Below, in pieces: positions 15,844-23,720 of a stretch of 64,000 nt of DNA. Made by a program: the position numbers and the translations under genes. The stretch covers positions 124,001 to 188,000 of the forward strand of contig NZ_JAINRC010000012.1 in NCBI RefSeq assembly GCF_020400655.1, in the 5' to 3' direction. This DNA is from Streptomyces spinosus (GTDB taxonomy: Bacteria; Actinomycetota; Actinomycetes; Streptomycetales; Streptomycetaceae). Numbering within the stretch: the stretch's first letter is position 1; every line of letters starts with the position of its first letter. The notes under the pieces are model-generated. The model was not told where the DNA came from and did not search any database. It worked only from the letters and a program-made list of their open reading frames with translations.

Positions 15844-16701
15844 ATGCGACAGGGCACGCGCAAGAGCCTGATGACCATGGCCGCCGCGACCGGTGTCATC
15901 GCCGCCGCGGGCGGCTACGCACACGCCGACTCGGGCGCGGCGGGCTCCGCCGGTGGCTCACCCGGCGTACTGTCCGGCAACACGGTGCAGGCGCCCGTGC
16001 ACGCGCCGGTGAACATCTGCGGCAACACGGTGAACGTCGTCGGGCTCCTGAACCCGTCGGTGGGCAACAGGTGCGCCGACCACGGCGCGCCGGGGAGTCA
16101 CCACAGCGGCTCCGGCGGCTCCCACGCGGGCGGTCACACCGGCGGCTCGCCGGGAGTCGGTTCGGGCAACACCGTGCAGGTGCCGATCGACGTCCCGGTG
16201 AACGTGTGCGGCAACAGCGTCGACGTCATCGGGGCGGGGAACGCCGCGGTGGGGAACGACTGCGCCGACGACGGCGGACACGGCAATCCGCCCGGGAAGC
16301 CGGGTCACCCCGGCCACCCGGGGCACCCTGGCCAGCCGGGTCATCCGGGGCAGCCAGGTCATCCGGGGCAGCCCGGTGAGCCGGGTCACCCCGGGCAGCC
16401 CGGCCATCCGGGGAAGCCGGGTCATCCGGGAAAGCCCGGTGAGCCGGGTCACCCCGGTAAGCCCGGCCATCCGGGGCGGCCGGGTCACCCCGGCACCGGC
16501 ACCCAGAACGGCGCGGGCGGCTCCGGGGCGCACGGTACGTCCCAGGTCACGACCCAGGTGGGCCGCTCCGGCCGGCCCCTGGGCACCGCCCAGCTCGCCC
16601 ACACGGGCAGTGACGTGCCGCTCGGCATCGCCCTGCCGGCCGGCGCGGGCGCGCTGCTCGCGGGCGCGGTGCTCTACCGCAGGGCGCGCGCCGGGGCGTG
16701 A
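15844..16701 (+). CDS. chpC: Long, sortase-anchored chaplin ChpC with collagen-like stalk
   Basis: The protein has 285 residues. A signal peptide (to about residue 28) is followed by two chaplin domains (39-80 and 102-142) with cysteine pairs at 59/77 and 122/140. A Gly-X-Pro segment of 22 triplets follows at 151-217, with His, Gln, Lys, Glu or Arg in the middle position. The sorting signal comes next: LAHTG (251-255), a hydrophobic helix and RRARAGA. A class E sortase should link it to peptidoglycan, so the chaplin pair would be displayed on the wall and seed assembly of secreted short chaplins. The second domain has the less typical GAGNAAVGND. The collagen-like spacer is the unusual feature. 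Confidence 0.93.
   Translation: MRQGTRKSLMTMAAATGVIAAAGGYAHADSGAAGSAGGSPGVLSGNTVQAPVHAPVNICGNTVNVVGLLNPSVGNRCADHGAPGSHHSGSGGSHAGGHTGGSPGVGSGNTVQVPIDVPVNVCGNSVDVIGAGNAAVGNDCADDGGHGNPPGKPGHPGHPGHPGQPGHPGQPGHPGQPGEPGHPGQPGHPGKPGHPGKPGEPGHPGKPGHPGRPGHPGTGTQNGAGGSGAHGTSQVTTQVGRSGRPLGTAQLAHTGSDVPLGIALPAGAGALLAGAVLYRRARAGA
16294..16494 (+). repeat. Collagen-like Gly-X-Pro coding repeat inside chpC
   Basis: Twenty-two consecutive 9-bp units encode GHP, GQP, GKP, GEP or GRP, ending on glycine. The higher-order pattern GEP-GHP occurs twice. Such arrays expand and contract by slippage, so length probably varies between strains. Confidence 0.9.
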
Positions 16702-16706
16702 CGCGC

Positions 16707-16747
16707 AACGGAGCGGGCCCTGCCGTGCCGGCGGGGTCCGCTCCGTT
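16707..16747 (+). terminator. Terminator after chpC
   Basis: About 18 bp of stem (AACGGAGCGG paired with CCGCTCCGTT, extended inward with two wobbles) around a short loop, six bases past the chpC stop. DUF5703 converges from the other side, so it may serve both genes. Confidence 0.75.
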
Positions 16748-16777
16748 CACCCGTCCACCCTCATCCTGTGATCACGC

Positions 16778-16966
16778 TCACCATGTCGCGCGCACCTGGC
16801 GGATGATCCGCCGGCGCAACCGCACTCTGCGGCTGCCGTCGCGCAACAGGCTCAGTCGGTCCAACTCCCAGTGTCCGTACTCGGCATGGTCCGTCAGCAG
16901 ACGCGTGGCCTCCTTGCGGGAGACCCCGCGAGGCACGTACACGTCGACAAATTCGTATTCCGGCAT
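16778..16966 (-). CDS. DUF5703 family small protein
   Basis: The protein has 62 residues. The pattern MPEYEFVDVYVPRGVSRKEA, then LLTDHAEYGHWELDRL and a C-terminal RRRIIRQVRATW is that of DUF5703, a short family widespread in actinobacteria. It has no membrane segment; the tail is strongly basic. Function is unknown. It is convergent with chpC and divergent from the acidic-protein gene 47 bp away. Confidence 0.8.
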   Translation of the reverse strand: MPEYEFVDVYVPRGVSRKEATRLLTDHAEYGHWELDRLSLLRDGSRRVRLRRRIIRQVRATW

Positions 16967-17000
16967 CGCATCTATTGTGCGGGCTGGGGCCCGGTACGGA

Positions 17001-17006
17001 TAGCGT
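17001..17006 (+). promoter_or_regulatory. -10 element TAGCGT, leaderless start
   Basis: TAGCGT ends seven bases before the ATG at 17014 and no ribosome binding site is visible, so the message probably begins at the start codon. Confidence 0.5.
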
Positions 17007-17013
17007 CTGCACT

Positions 17014-17727
17014 ATGTCTGATGCTGCGCAGCCCACCGCTGCCGAGGTACGCGCCGCCGCCGAGGCCGTCAAGACCGCGCTCGACCGTCATCTCGCCGCG
17101 GTCGAACGCAGGTCGGGGGAGGACGACCCGGCCGTGTCCGAGGCGTTCAACCAGCTGGCCGCTGCCGCCGAGGCGTACGACGAACTGCTCTACGACCGCT
17201 ACGACGAGGTCACCCCCTTCGAGATCCCCAGCGCGGACGAAGCGCTGCCGCCGTATGCCGGCCCGGAGGAGCCGAACGCGATCAGTGTGCTGATCCGCCG
17301 CGACTACACCGTGGCGGAACCCCAGCGGCTGCTGGCGCAGGCCCAGCGGGTCGAGGCGGCGGAGTACGACGCCGTGGACGAAGACGATGCCGCCGGGACG
17401 GTCCCGGGGGCGCTGGGCGTCCTCTTCGGCGAGTTCGAACCGGACGAGATCGCCTCCCGGCACAAGGAGTTCGGCCTGGAGGAGGGCGACTCCACCCTCT
17501 GGGTCACCGCCGCGGAGGAGCCGCCCGAGGCCGGGGAGTGGCTGGAGACGCCGTTCGAACACATCGATCCGCAGCAGGTGGTGTGCCGCTTCGACGTGAG
17601 CGCGGTGTTCGACGACGAGGTCTCCGACGAGGAGGACGACATCGACTTCGTCGACGAGGACGAGGACGAGGACGAGGAAGAAGAGGACGGGGACGGGGAG
17701 CTGGAGCCGATCAACGCCGAGAAGTGA
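17014..17727 (+). CDS. Conserved acidic Streptomyces protein of unknown function
   Basis: The protein has 237 residues and is strongly acidic. Residues 1-60 form a helical N-terminus (AAAEAVKTALDRHL). A middle domain includes ISVLIRRDYTVAEPQRLL and GALGVLFGEFEPDEI. The last 35 residues are almost all Asp and Glu (for example DEDEDEDEEEED). I do not recognise a family beyond its being conserved in the genus. The acidic tail suggests binding to a basic partner or to nucleic-acid-binding proteins, which is speculation. A strong hairpin follows the stop. Confidence 0.7.
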   Translation: MSDAAQPTAAEVRAAAEAVKTALDRHLAAVERRSGEDDPAVSEAFNQLAAAAEAYDELLYDRYDEVTPFEIPSADEALPPYAGPEEPNAISVLIRRDYTVAEPQRLLAQAQRVEAAEYDAVDEDDAAGTVPGALGVLFGEFEPDEIASRHKEFGLEEGDSTLWVTAAEEPPEAGEWLETPFEHIDPQQVVCRFDVSAVFDDEVSDEEDDIDFVDEDEDEDEEEEDGDGELEPINAEK

Positions 17728-17746
17728 CAGGGCGGACGTGACCGGG

Positions 17747-17787
17747 GCGGCGGTGCCGTGGGCCTGGGGCCGGTACGGCACCGCCGC
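17747..17787. terminator. Bidirectional hairpin terminator
   Basis: A perfect 13-bp stem (17747-17759 with 17775-17787) separates the acidic-protein gene from the convergent RecD-like gene. The T-run is poor, as usual for Streptomyces. Confidence 0.65.
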
Positions 17788-17841
17788 AGTGAGAGGACCT
17801 GTGAACGGCGGGCCCGCTGAGGAAGGCGCGCGGGCGAGGAC

Positions 17842-20127
17842 TCAGGTCGCCGGGACCTGCGTGCGCAGCAGCGTCTGAAGGCGGGTCGTGCGCGGCTTGG
17901 GCGGAACCTCCGCCACCGCCTTCGGCAGGGCCTGTTCCACGCCGTGCACGACGGACAGGTGCCGTTCCGCCCGGCCGAACGCCGTGTACACCCACGGGCG
18001 GCTGAGGGCCTGCGCGGCGTCCCCGGGCAGGACGGCCACCACCGCCGGCCAGCGGGTGCCCACCGCCTGGTGCGCGGTCAGCGCCCAGCCGTGCCGGACA
18101 CTGCCCTCCACCCGCTCGCGCGGCACGACGACGGGGGCGCCGGCGCACGACAGGTGCAGCCCGTCGGCGTCGGCCCCCGTCACCACACCCGGCACCGTGC
18201 GTCCCGGCGCGGGGGCGTAGGCGATCCGGTCGCCGGGGTCGAAGCCACCGAACCGGCCGGGGCCGGGGTTGAGGCGCTCCTTCAGGACCGAGTTCAGGGC
18301 GCGGGTGCCCGCGGCGCCGCCGTGGCCCGGGGTGATCACCACGGTCTCGTCGGCCGGGACCCCGATCGCCCGCGGCACCGAGTCCGCGACCAGCTGCACC
18401 GTCCGGTGCACGGCCTCGCCCGCGTCCCGCACCGGCACGATGACGATCTCCTTGCCCGGCGCGGCGACCTGGTTCAGCTCACCGACGCCGATGCCGGAGA
18501 CCAGTTCGCCGAGCGGGCCGGGGTCGGGCACGCGGGACGCGATCTGCGGGCAGGCACGGGCCGCGAGCAGATCGGCGAAGACCCGGCCCGGACCGGCCGA
18601 CCACAGCACCCCGGGGTCACCGCCGAGCAGCAGCCGCGCCCCGTCGGGCAGCGACTCCACCAGCATCGCGGCGCTCTCCACGTCGAGCTGGGGCCCGTCC
18701 GGCACGATCAGCAGATCGAGTTCCAGGGCGCCGTCCGCGTCGCGGCCCGGACCCTCGGCACCGGACAGCAGCCCCGCGACCGTGCCCACGCCGTGCTCCG
18801 CCGCCTCCCCGCCCAGCCGCTCGGCCAGGCGCCGGCGCCCGTCCGGGGTGTGGCAGGCGGCGAAGGCCCGCAGGCCCGCCGCGCGGGCGGCACCGAGCAG
18901 CGCGGCCGGTTCGGCGCGGGCCGCCTCCCCGCCGGTGTGCAGCACCAGGCCGTGCCCGGCGACCGCGCGGGCCAGCTCGGCCGCACCGCCGGACAACCCG
19001 GCCGCGGTGGCCTCCCAGGCCTGCCCCGGCTCCTTCGCCAGGGAGTTGACCAGCCGGGCCAGGCCGTCCGCGAGGCTCTCCTCGGCCAGCGCGTACCGCT
19101 CCAGGCCGACGAGGACCCGGACCGGCCGCTCCCGCTCCTCGTCGGTGTCCTCGTCGCCTGCCTGGGGCGCGGCGGCGCCGGGCTCCTCCAAGGCGTCCTG
19201 GAACACCAGCGCCTCGCCCTCGGCGAGCGCGCCCTGCACCGCCGCGTCCGGGTCAGGCACGCCCTGCTTGCCGAGCGCCGCGACGAGCGTGGCCAGCTCC
19301 AGGGCGGTGTGCCCGGCCACGGCCGCCTGCTCCAGCAGCCAGACGGTCAGCGCGCGGCCGCGCCGCTCGTCGTCCGGGCCGCAGGCCGCGCCGAGCAGCG
19401 CCCGGGCGAAACCGTCGGCCTGGTCGGGGCGCACGCCGGCGACCCGGAGCAGCTGCCAGGGGTCCTCGCGCAGCGCGGTGCCGGCGCCGTCGCCGAGGGC
19501 CGCGGCGACCTGGGGGGCCAGCGTGTCGGGCGCGCCGCCCTCGGTCAGCACGCGGCGCACGGCGTCGACGGTCTCCGGAGCGGGGCCGCCGGGCGCGACC
19601 GGGGCGGGGGCCGGCTGGGGCCTGCGCACCGGTTCCGGGGCGGGGCGGCGCGGTGCCGGTGCGGGCTCCGCGAACACCGTGGCCGCCGGCTTCTCGCCGC
19701 TCTCCACGGCCCGGACCGCCGCGAGCAGGTCGGCGGCCTTGCCGCTGAGTTTGGCGCCGCTGTCGATCGGGGCGCTCTTCTCGGCCTTGCGCCGCTCGAT
19801 CCGCTCCCGCTCGACCCGCTGCGCGGCCAACTCGGCCTCCGCCTCGGACACCCCGGCAGCGGCGGCACCACCCTCGACACCCTCGGCGCCACCGCCGGCA
19901 CCCTCGATACCGTCTGCCCCCTGGGCCCCGCGCGCCCCCTGAGCACCGTCGCCGGCATCCTCCGCGTCCGGCGCGCCGGCCGCGTCCGCCCCGCCCGGGT
20001 CGCCGGCGGCACCCGTGCCGGTCGCGCCCCCGGCCGTGACGGCCCCGTCGGTGCCGTGCTCCGTGGTCCCCGGTGTGTCCGGCGTCCCCGGCCCGGCTTC
20101 CTCCGTGGTCTCCGGCTCCGTGCTCAC
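17842..20127 (-). CDS. RecD-like helicase-fold protein with degenerate ATPase motifs
   Basis: The protein has 761 residues. Residues 1-185 are low-complexity (Gly/Ala/Asp, then Pro/Ala). A helix-hairpin-helix element (DPWQLLRVAGVRPDQADGF, 222-240) resembles RecD2. The RecD scaffold then continues, but the P-loop position (395-407) reads LHTGGEAARAEP with no GKT, and the DExx position reads IVPDGPQLD (474-482). GDPGVLWSAGPGRVFADL (503-520), WALTAHQAVGTRWP (681-694) and YTAFGRAERHLSVV (714-727) keep the shape of later motifs. It therefore probably binds DNA but cannot hydrolyse ATP. It starts at GTG 20127, overlapping the upstream stop as GTGA, so it is coupled to the aldo/keto reductase gene. 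Confidence 0.75.
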   Translation of the reverse strand: MSTEPETTEEAGPGTPDTPGTTEHGTDGAVTAGGATGTGAAGDPGGADAAGAPDAEDAGDGAQGARGAQGADGIEGAGGGAEGVEGGAAAAGVSEAEAELAAQRVERERIERRKAEKSAPIDSGAKLSGKAADLLAAVRAVESGEKPAATVFAEPAPAPRRPAPEPVRRPQPAPAPVAPGGPAPETVDAVRRVLTEGGAPDTLAPQVAAALGDGAGTALREDPWQLLRVAGVRPDQADGFARALLGAACGPDDERRGRALTVWLLEQAAVAGHTALELATLVAALGKQGVPDPDAAVQGALAEGEALVFQDALEEPGAAAPQAGDEDTDEERERPVRVLVGLERYALAEESLADGLARLVNSLAKEPGQAWEATAAGLSGGAAELARAVAGHGLVLHTGGEAARAEPAALLGAARAAGLRAFAACHTPDGRRRLAERLGGEAAEHGVGTVAGLLSGAEGPGRDADGALELDLLIVPDGPQLDVESAAMLVESLPDGARLLLGGDPGVLWSAGPGRVFADLLAARACPQIASRVPDPGPLGELVSGIGVGELNQVAAPGKEIVIVPVRDAGEAVHRTVQLVADSVPRAIGVPADETVVITPGHGGAAGTRALNSVLKERLNPGPGRFGGFDPGDRIAYAPAPGRTVPGVVTGADADGLHLSCAGAPVVVPRERVEGSVRHGWALTAHQAVGTRWPAVVAVLPGDAAQALSRPWVYTAFGRAERHLSVVHGVEQALPKAVAEVPPKPRTTRLQTLLRTQVPAT

Positions 20128-21107
20128 AGCGTGCTCCAGTCGTGATCGGGATAGCGGTGCACGGGCGCCGACACATCGTCCAGCGCCCGGCAGATCTCGT
20201 CAGGAAGACTAAGGGCCTCCACTGACAACGCCGCCGTGAGCTGCTGTGCGTTGCGCGCGCCGACGATCGGCGCGGCCACTCCGGGCCGGTCGCGCACCCA
20301 GGCGAGGGCCACCTGGAGCGGGGTGACCGCGAGCCCGTCGGCCGCCGTCGTCACCGCGTCCACGATGCGGGTCGCCGTGTCGTCCAGGTACGGCTCCACG
20401 AACGGCGCCAGATGCTCGGAGGCGCCGCGCGAGTCCGGGGGAGTGGTGTGCCGGTACTTGCCGGTCAGCACGCCCCGGCCGAGCGGTGAGGAGGGCAGCA
20501 GGCCCACCCCGAGGTCGAGCGCGGCGGGCAGCACCTCCCGCTCCACGCCCCGCTGGAGCAGCGAGTACTCCATCTGCGTGCTGGCCAGCCGGGTCCGGAC
20601 GCCCGGCGCGGCGAGCTGCCAGGTGGCCGCCTTGGCCAGCTGCCAGCCGCAGAAATTGGACACTCCCGCGTACCGGGCCCGGCCGCTGCCGACCGCGAGG
20701 TCGAGCGCGTGGAGCGTCTCCTCCAGCGGGGTGTCGGGGTCGTAGGCGTGGATGTGCCACACGTCGACGTAGTCGGTGCCCAGGCGGGCCAGGGAGGCGT
20801 CGAGCGCGGCGAGCAGATGGCCGCGGGAGCCGTCGAAGCGGCGGTCGGGGTCGGGCACGCTGCCCGCCTTGGTGGAGACGACCAGGTCACGGCGCGGCAC
20901 CAGACCGTCCATGAGCCGGCCCAGCAGGTACTCCGCCGCCCCGTCGCCGTACACGTCCGCGGTGTCGACCAGGGTGCCGCCGGCCTCCCAGAACGCCTTC
21001 AGCATGTCCGCGGCGTCGTGCTCGTCGGTGTCCCGGCCCCAGGTGAGGGTGCCGAGTCCGATCCGGGACACGCGCAGGCCGGTCCGGCCGAGATGCCTCT
21101 GCTCCAT
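20124..21107 (-). CDS. Aldo/keto reductase
   Basis: The protein has 327 residues. This TIM-barrel NADPH-dependent reductase has RTGLRVSRIGLGT, the catalytic Asp and Tyr in VDTADVYGDG, Lys in VVSTKAG and His in DVWHIHAYD, plus the cofactor-binding end GARNAQQLTAAL. It belongs with the general actinobacterial oxidoreductases of the AKR11/12 type; the substrate is unknown. I chose ATG 21107 (MEQRHLGRTGL), since 60 upstream in-frame codons are non-typical. It is translationally coupled to the RecD-like gene by a 4-bp overlap. Confidence 0.87.
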   Translation of the reverse strand: MEQRHLGRTGLRVSRIGLGTLTWGRDTDEHDAADMLKAFWEAGGTLVDTADVYGDGAAEYLLGRLMDGLVPRRDLVVSTKAGSVPDPDRRFDGSRGHLLAALDASLARLGTDYVDVWHIHAYDPDTPLEETLHALDLAVGSGRARYAGVSNFCGWQLAKAATWQLAAPGVRTRLASTQMEYSLLQRGVEREVLPAALDLGVGLLPSSPLGRGVLTGKYRHTTPPDSRGASEHLAPFVEPYLDDTATRIVDAVTTAADGLAVTPLQVALAWVRDRPGVAAPIVGARNAQQLTAALSVEALSLPDEICRALDDVSAPVHRYPDHDWSTL

Positions 21108-21361
21108 GACCGCGAGATTACTGGCCAGAACCGGTGCGGTGGGTTCCTGTGGACAACCCGTTCGGAGTGCTCCGAGGGGCCCGGGAACCCGCACGACCGG
21201 CCCCCACCGGCCCGCGGCGCACACGCCGGAGAGGAGCCCGCCGGGGAACCACCGGCGCATGACCCGGGAATCGCCGGAGCCGGGCACCCTGCCCCCGGCA
21301 CCCGCCCCCGCGCTAAGGTCTGCCGCACAGGGACGTTACTCATGGGTAAGGGGATTCGGCC

Positions 21362-22417
21362 ATGCAGCTCGGGATCAACCTCGGCTACTGGGGTGCCGGA
21401 ATGGACGGCGACAACCTGGCCGTGGCGCAGGAGGCCGACCGGCTGGGCTACGCGGTGTGCTGGGCCGCCGAGGCCTACGGCTCCGACGCCGCGACCGTGC
21501 TCAGCTGGGTCGCCGCCCAGACCGAGCGCATCGACGTCGGCTCCGCGATCTTCCAGATCCCGGCCCGGCAGCCCGCGATGACCGCGATGACCGCGGCCAC
21601 GCTCGACTCGCTCTCCGGCGGCCGGTTCCGGCTCGGCCTAGGCGTCTCCGGCCCGCAGGTCTCCGAGGGCTGGTACGGCGTCAAGTTCGACAAGCCGCTC
21701 GCCCGCACGCGGGAGTACGTGGAGATCGTCCGCAGGGCGATGAGCCGGGAGCGGCTGACGTACGAGGGCGAGCACTGGACGCTGCCGCTGCCGGGCGGCC
21801 CGGGCAAGCCGATCAAGCTGACCGTGCACCCGCAGCGCGAGCACATCCCGCTCTACATCGCCGCGATCGGCCCGAAGAACCTGGAGCAGACCGGCGAGAT
21901 CGCCGACGGCGCGCTGCTGATCTTCCCCTCCGCCGAGCACCTGGAGGAGACCACGATCACCCACCTGCGCGCCGGCCGCGAGAAGGCGGGCCTGACCCTC
22001 GACGGCTTCGACGTGTGCCCGACCCTGCCGCTCGCGGTCGGCGACGACAAGGACGTGGCCCGGCTCGCGGACACCTTCCGGCCGTACACCGCGCTGTACG
22101 TCGGCGGCATGGGCAGCGCCAAGCAGAACTTCTACAACAAGCTCGCGCAGCGCATGGGGTACGAGAAGGAGGCCGCCGAGATCCAGCGGAAGTACCTGTC
22201 CGGGGACAAGCAGGGCGCCGCGGCGGCGATCCCGCACGACCTCATCGACCAGACCACGCTGCTCGGCTCGGTCGACCGCATCGCCGACCGGATGAAGGCC
22301 TACGCCGCCGCCGGGGTCACCACCCTCAGCCTGGCCCCGGCCGGCTTCACGCTGGAGGAGCGGATCGCCTCCCTGCGGGCCGGCAGCGAGGCCCTGGAGC
22401 GCGCCGGGCTCGCGTAG
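21362..22417 (+). CDS. LLM-class F420-dependent oxidoreductase
   Basis: The protein has 351 residues. The luciferase-like barrel signatures are present: LGINLGYWGAGMDGDNL, the IFQIPARQPAMTAMTAATL strand-helix, SGGRFRLGLGVSGPQVSEGW and PLYIAAIGPKNLE. The SGPQV and bulge regions are those of F420-dependent rather than FMN-dependent members. It would use reduced F420 for hydride transfer; the substrate is unknown. The ATG at 21362 has AAGGGG eight bases upstream. A hairpin terminator follows. Confidence 0.87.
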   Translation: MQLGINLGYWGAGMDGDNLAVAQEADRLGYAVCWAAEAYGSDAATVLSWVAAQTERIDVGSAIFQIPARQPAMTAMTAATLDSLSGGRFRLGLGVSGPQVSEGWYGVKFDKPLARTREYVEIVRRAMSRERLTYEGEHWTLPLPGGPGKPIKLTVHPQREHIPLYIAAIGPKNLEQTGEIADGALLIFPSAEHLEETTITHLRAGREKAGLTLDGFDVCPTLPLAVGDDKDVARLADTFRPYTALYVGGMGSAKQNFYNKLAQRMGYEKEAAEIQRKYLSGDKQGAAAAIPHDLIDQTTLLGSVDRIADRMKAYAAAGVTTLSLAPAGFTLEERIASLRAGSEALERAGLA

Positions 22418-22427
22418 GGGGTGTCAG

Positions 22428-22468
22428 CGGCCGTGGTGGGGGCTCGGGGGTCTTCCCCGCCACGGCCG
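22428..22468 (+). terminator. Terminator after the LLM oxidoreductase gene
   Basis: A 14-bp stem (CGGCCGTGGTGGGG with its complement, one wobble) and a 13-base loop lie 11 bp past the stop. Confidence 0.6.
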
Positions 22469-22924
22469 TCACCGAGAACAACGCGCCCGGCGCCGCCCGG
22501 TTACGACCGAGCCCCGCACTTCCCCGCCTCCCCGCGGCACTCGTCCCGTCAGGAGCCCGCGCGCAGGTGCCTGCGGCCCCCGGAAACACGCGCCGGCAGC
22601 GCAATGCCGTCACACCTCCACCGGCACGCACCCCCGGTGACGCCGGCCTCCGCCGGTGCGGCCCCGCGACCTGCGCCGGACGCCCCGCCGCGCCCCGGCC
22701 GCCCCGCACGAACGAGCCGCCCCACCCGGGCCGGCCGGCCCTCACCCCGCCCCGCCCCCGGCATCTCGCAGTCCGCCCCCCGGCGCCCACCGGCGGGCCC
22801 CGTCCTTCGTTCGGGTCAGTGTGTCCCCCAGCCCTGTTGCGGCCCCCTTCCCGCCGCATTTGACTCGTTGTCCGCGGGGTCCGTTTCCCGCGGAGTCCGG
22901 CGGAGCTGCGGAGAGGGGCCTGCC
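22469..22924. other. GC-rich intergenic region without a recognisable gene
   Basis: Between the terminator and the ferritin-like gene the sequence is proline- and arginine-coding in every frame, has no codon-position bias and shows no family motif. A possible -35 (TTGACT near 22860) lies about 60 bp before the next gene, but I cannot pair it with a clear -10. Confidence 0.5.
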
Positions 22925-23713
22925 ATGCTGTCGGCCAAGAGCCTGTTCCAGGAGATCCTCGACAACGACGAGTCCTTCCGGCTCTTCTGCTCCATCGCCG
23001 CCGGCGGGGAGGCCCAGGGCGGCTGGGAGAACGGGCGGATCGCCGCGCTCGTGCCGGACGCCGAACGCGCGCTGGCCCCGAAGATCGCCCGGCACGGCGC
23101 CGACGAGGACAAGCACGGGCGCATCTTCGCCGCCCTGCTGAACAAGCGCGGCCTCGCCCCCGTCCCCGTCCCGCCCGAGACCGACTACACCATGCTCCTG
23201 GAGCGGCAGGGCATCGGCCTCGCCCACGACAGGCTCCGCAGGGACGAGCCGCTGACCGTGCGGGACGTCGTCGTCTACCTCGCGCACAGCCGGGTCACCG
23301 AACAGCGCGCCGCCGAACAGCTGGGACTGCTCCGGAGGCACTTCGCCGGCCACCCGGAGATCGGCAAGGCCGTCCGCATCATCTCCGACGACGAGGTCAA
23401 CCACCTCGCCTACACCCACGAGGAGCTGCTGCGCCTGGCCGCCGCCGGACACGGCCGGCTGATCCAGCGCACCCTGCGCGCGTGCGCGCTCGCCGAGATC
23501 CGCGTCCACCGGGACGTCAGCCTCGCCGTCATGGCCCGCATGGGCCGCATACTGCGCTGGCCGAGGGCCAGGTCCGCGCTGCTCGCGGCCTCCATCCACG
23601 CCGTCTACGCCTACGAACGCCTCGTCGGCTGGCACCGCATGGTCACCCTCGCCGCGCCCGAGCGCCGTGACGCCCTCGGCGGGCCGGCGGCACCCGCCCC
23701 CGAGTTCGCCTGA
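22925..23713 (+). CDS. Ferritin-like di-iron domain protein
   Basis: The protein has 262 residues and is all-helical. Two metal-type motifs, GADEDKHGRIF and DDEVNHLAYTHEEL, fit the ExxH pairs of the ferritin-like superfamily; glutamates in the first helix (ILDNDESF, GGEAQGG) could complete the site. Such Streptomyces proteins are annotated as ferritin-like, with unknown reaction; iron-dependent hydroxylation or oxidation is possible. The C-terminus has an arginine-rich stretch followed by a hydrophobic segment (ALLAASIHAVYAYERLV). The ATG at 22925 has a GAGAGGGG site upstream. The gene converges on corA. Confidence 0.7.
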   Translation: MLSAKSLFQEILDNDESFRLFCSIAAGGEAQGGWENGRIAALVPDAERALAPKIARHGADEDKHGRIFAALLNKRGLAPVPVPPETDYTMLLERQGIGLAHDRLRRDEPLTVRDVVVYLAHSRVTEQRAAEQLGLLRRHFAGHPEIGKAVRIISDDEVNHLAYTHEELLRLAAAGHGRLIQRTLRACALAEIRVHRDVSLAVMARMGRILRWPRARSALLAASIHAVYAYERLVGWHRMVTLAAPERRDALGGPAAPAPEFA

Positions 23714-23720
23714 GCGGTGC

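Noticed and set aside
22421..22924. N-terminal extension of the ferritin-like protein
   Set aside because: The upstream frame is open but consists of Pro/Arg/Ser without domain character, and a better start with a ribosome site is at 22925.
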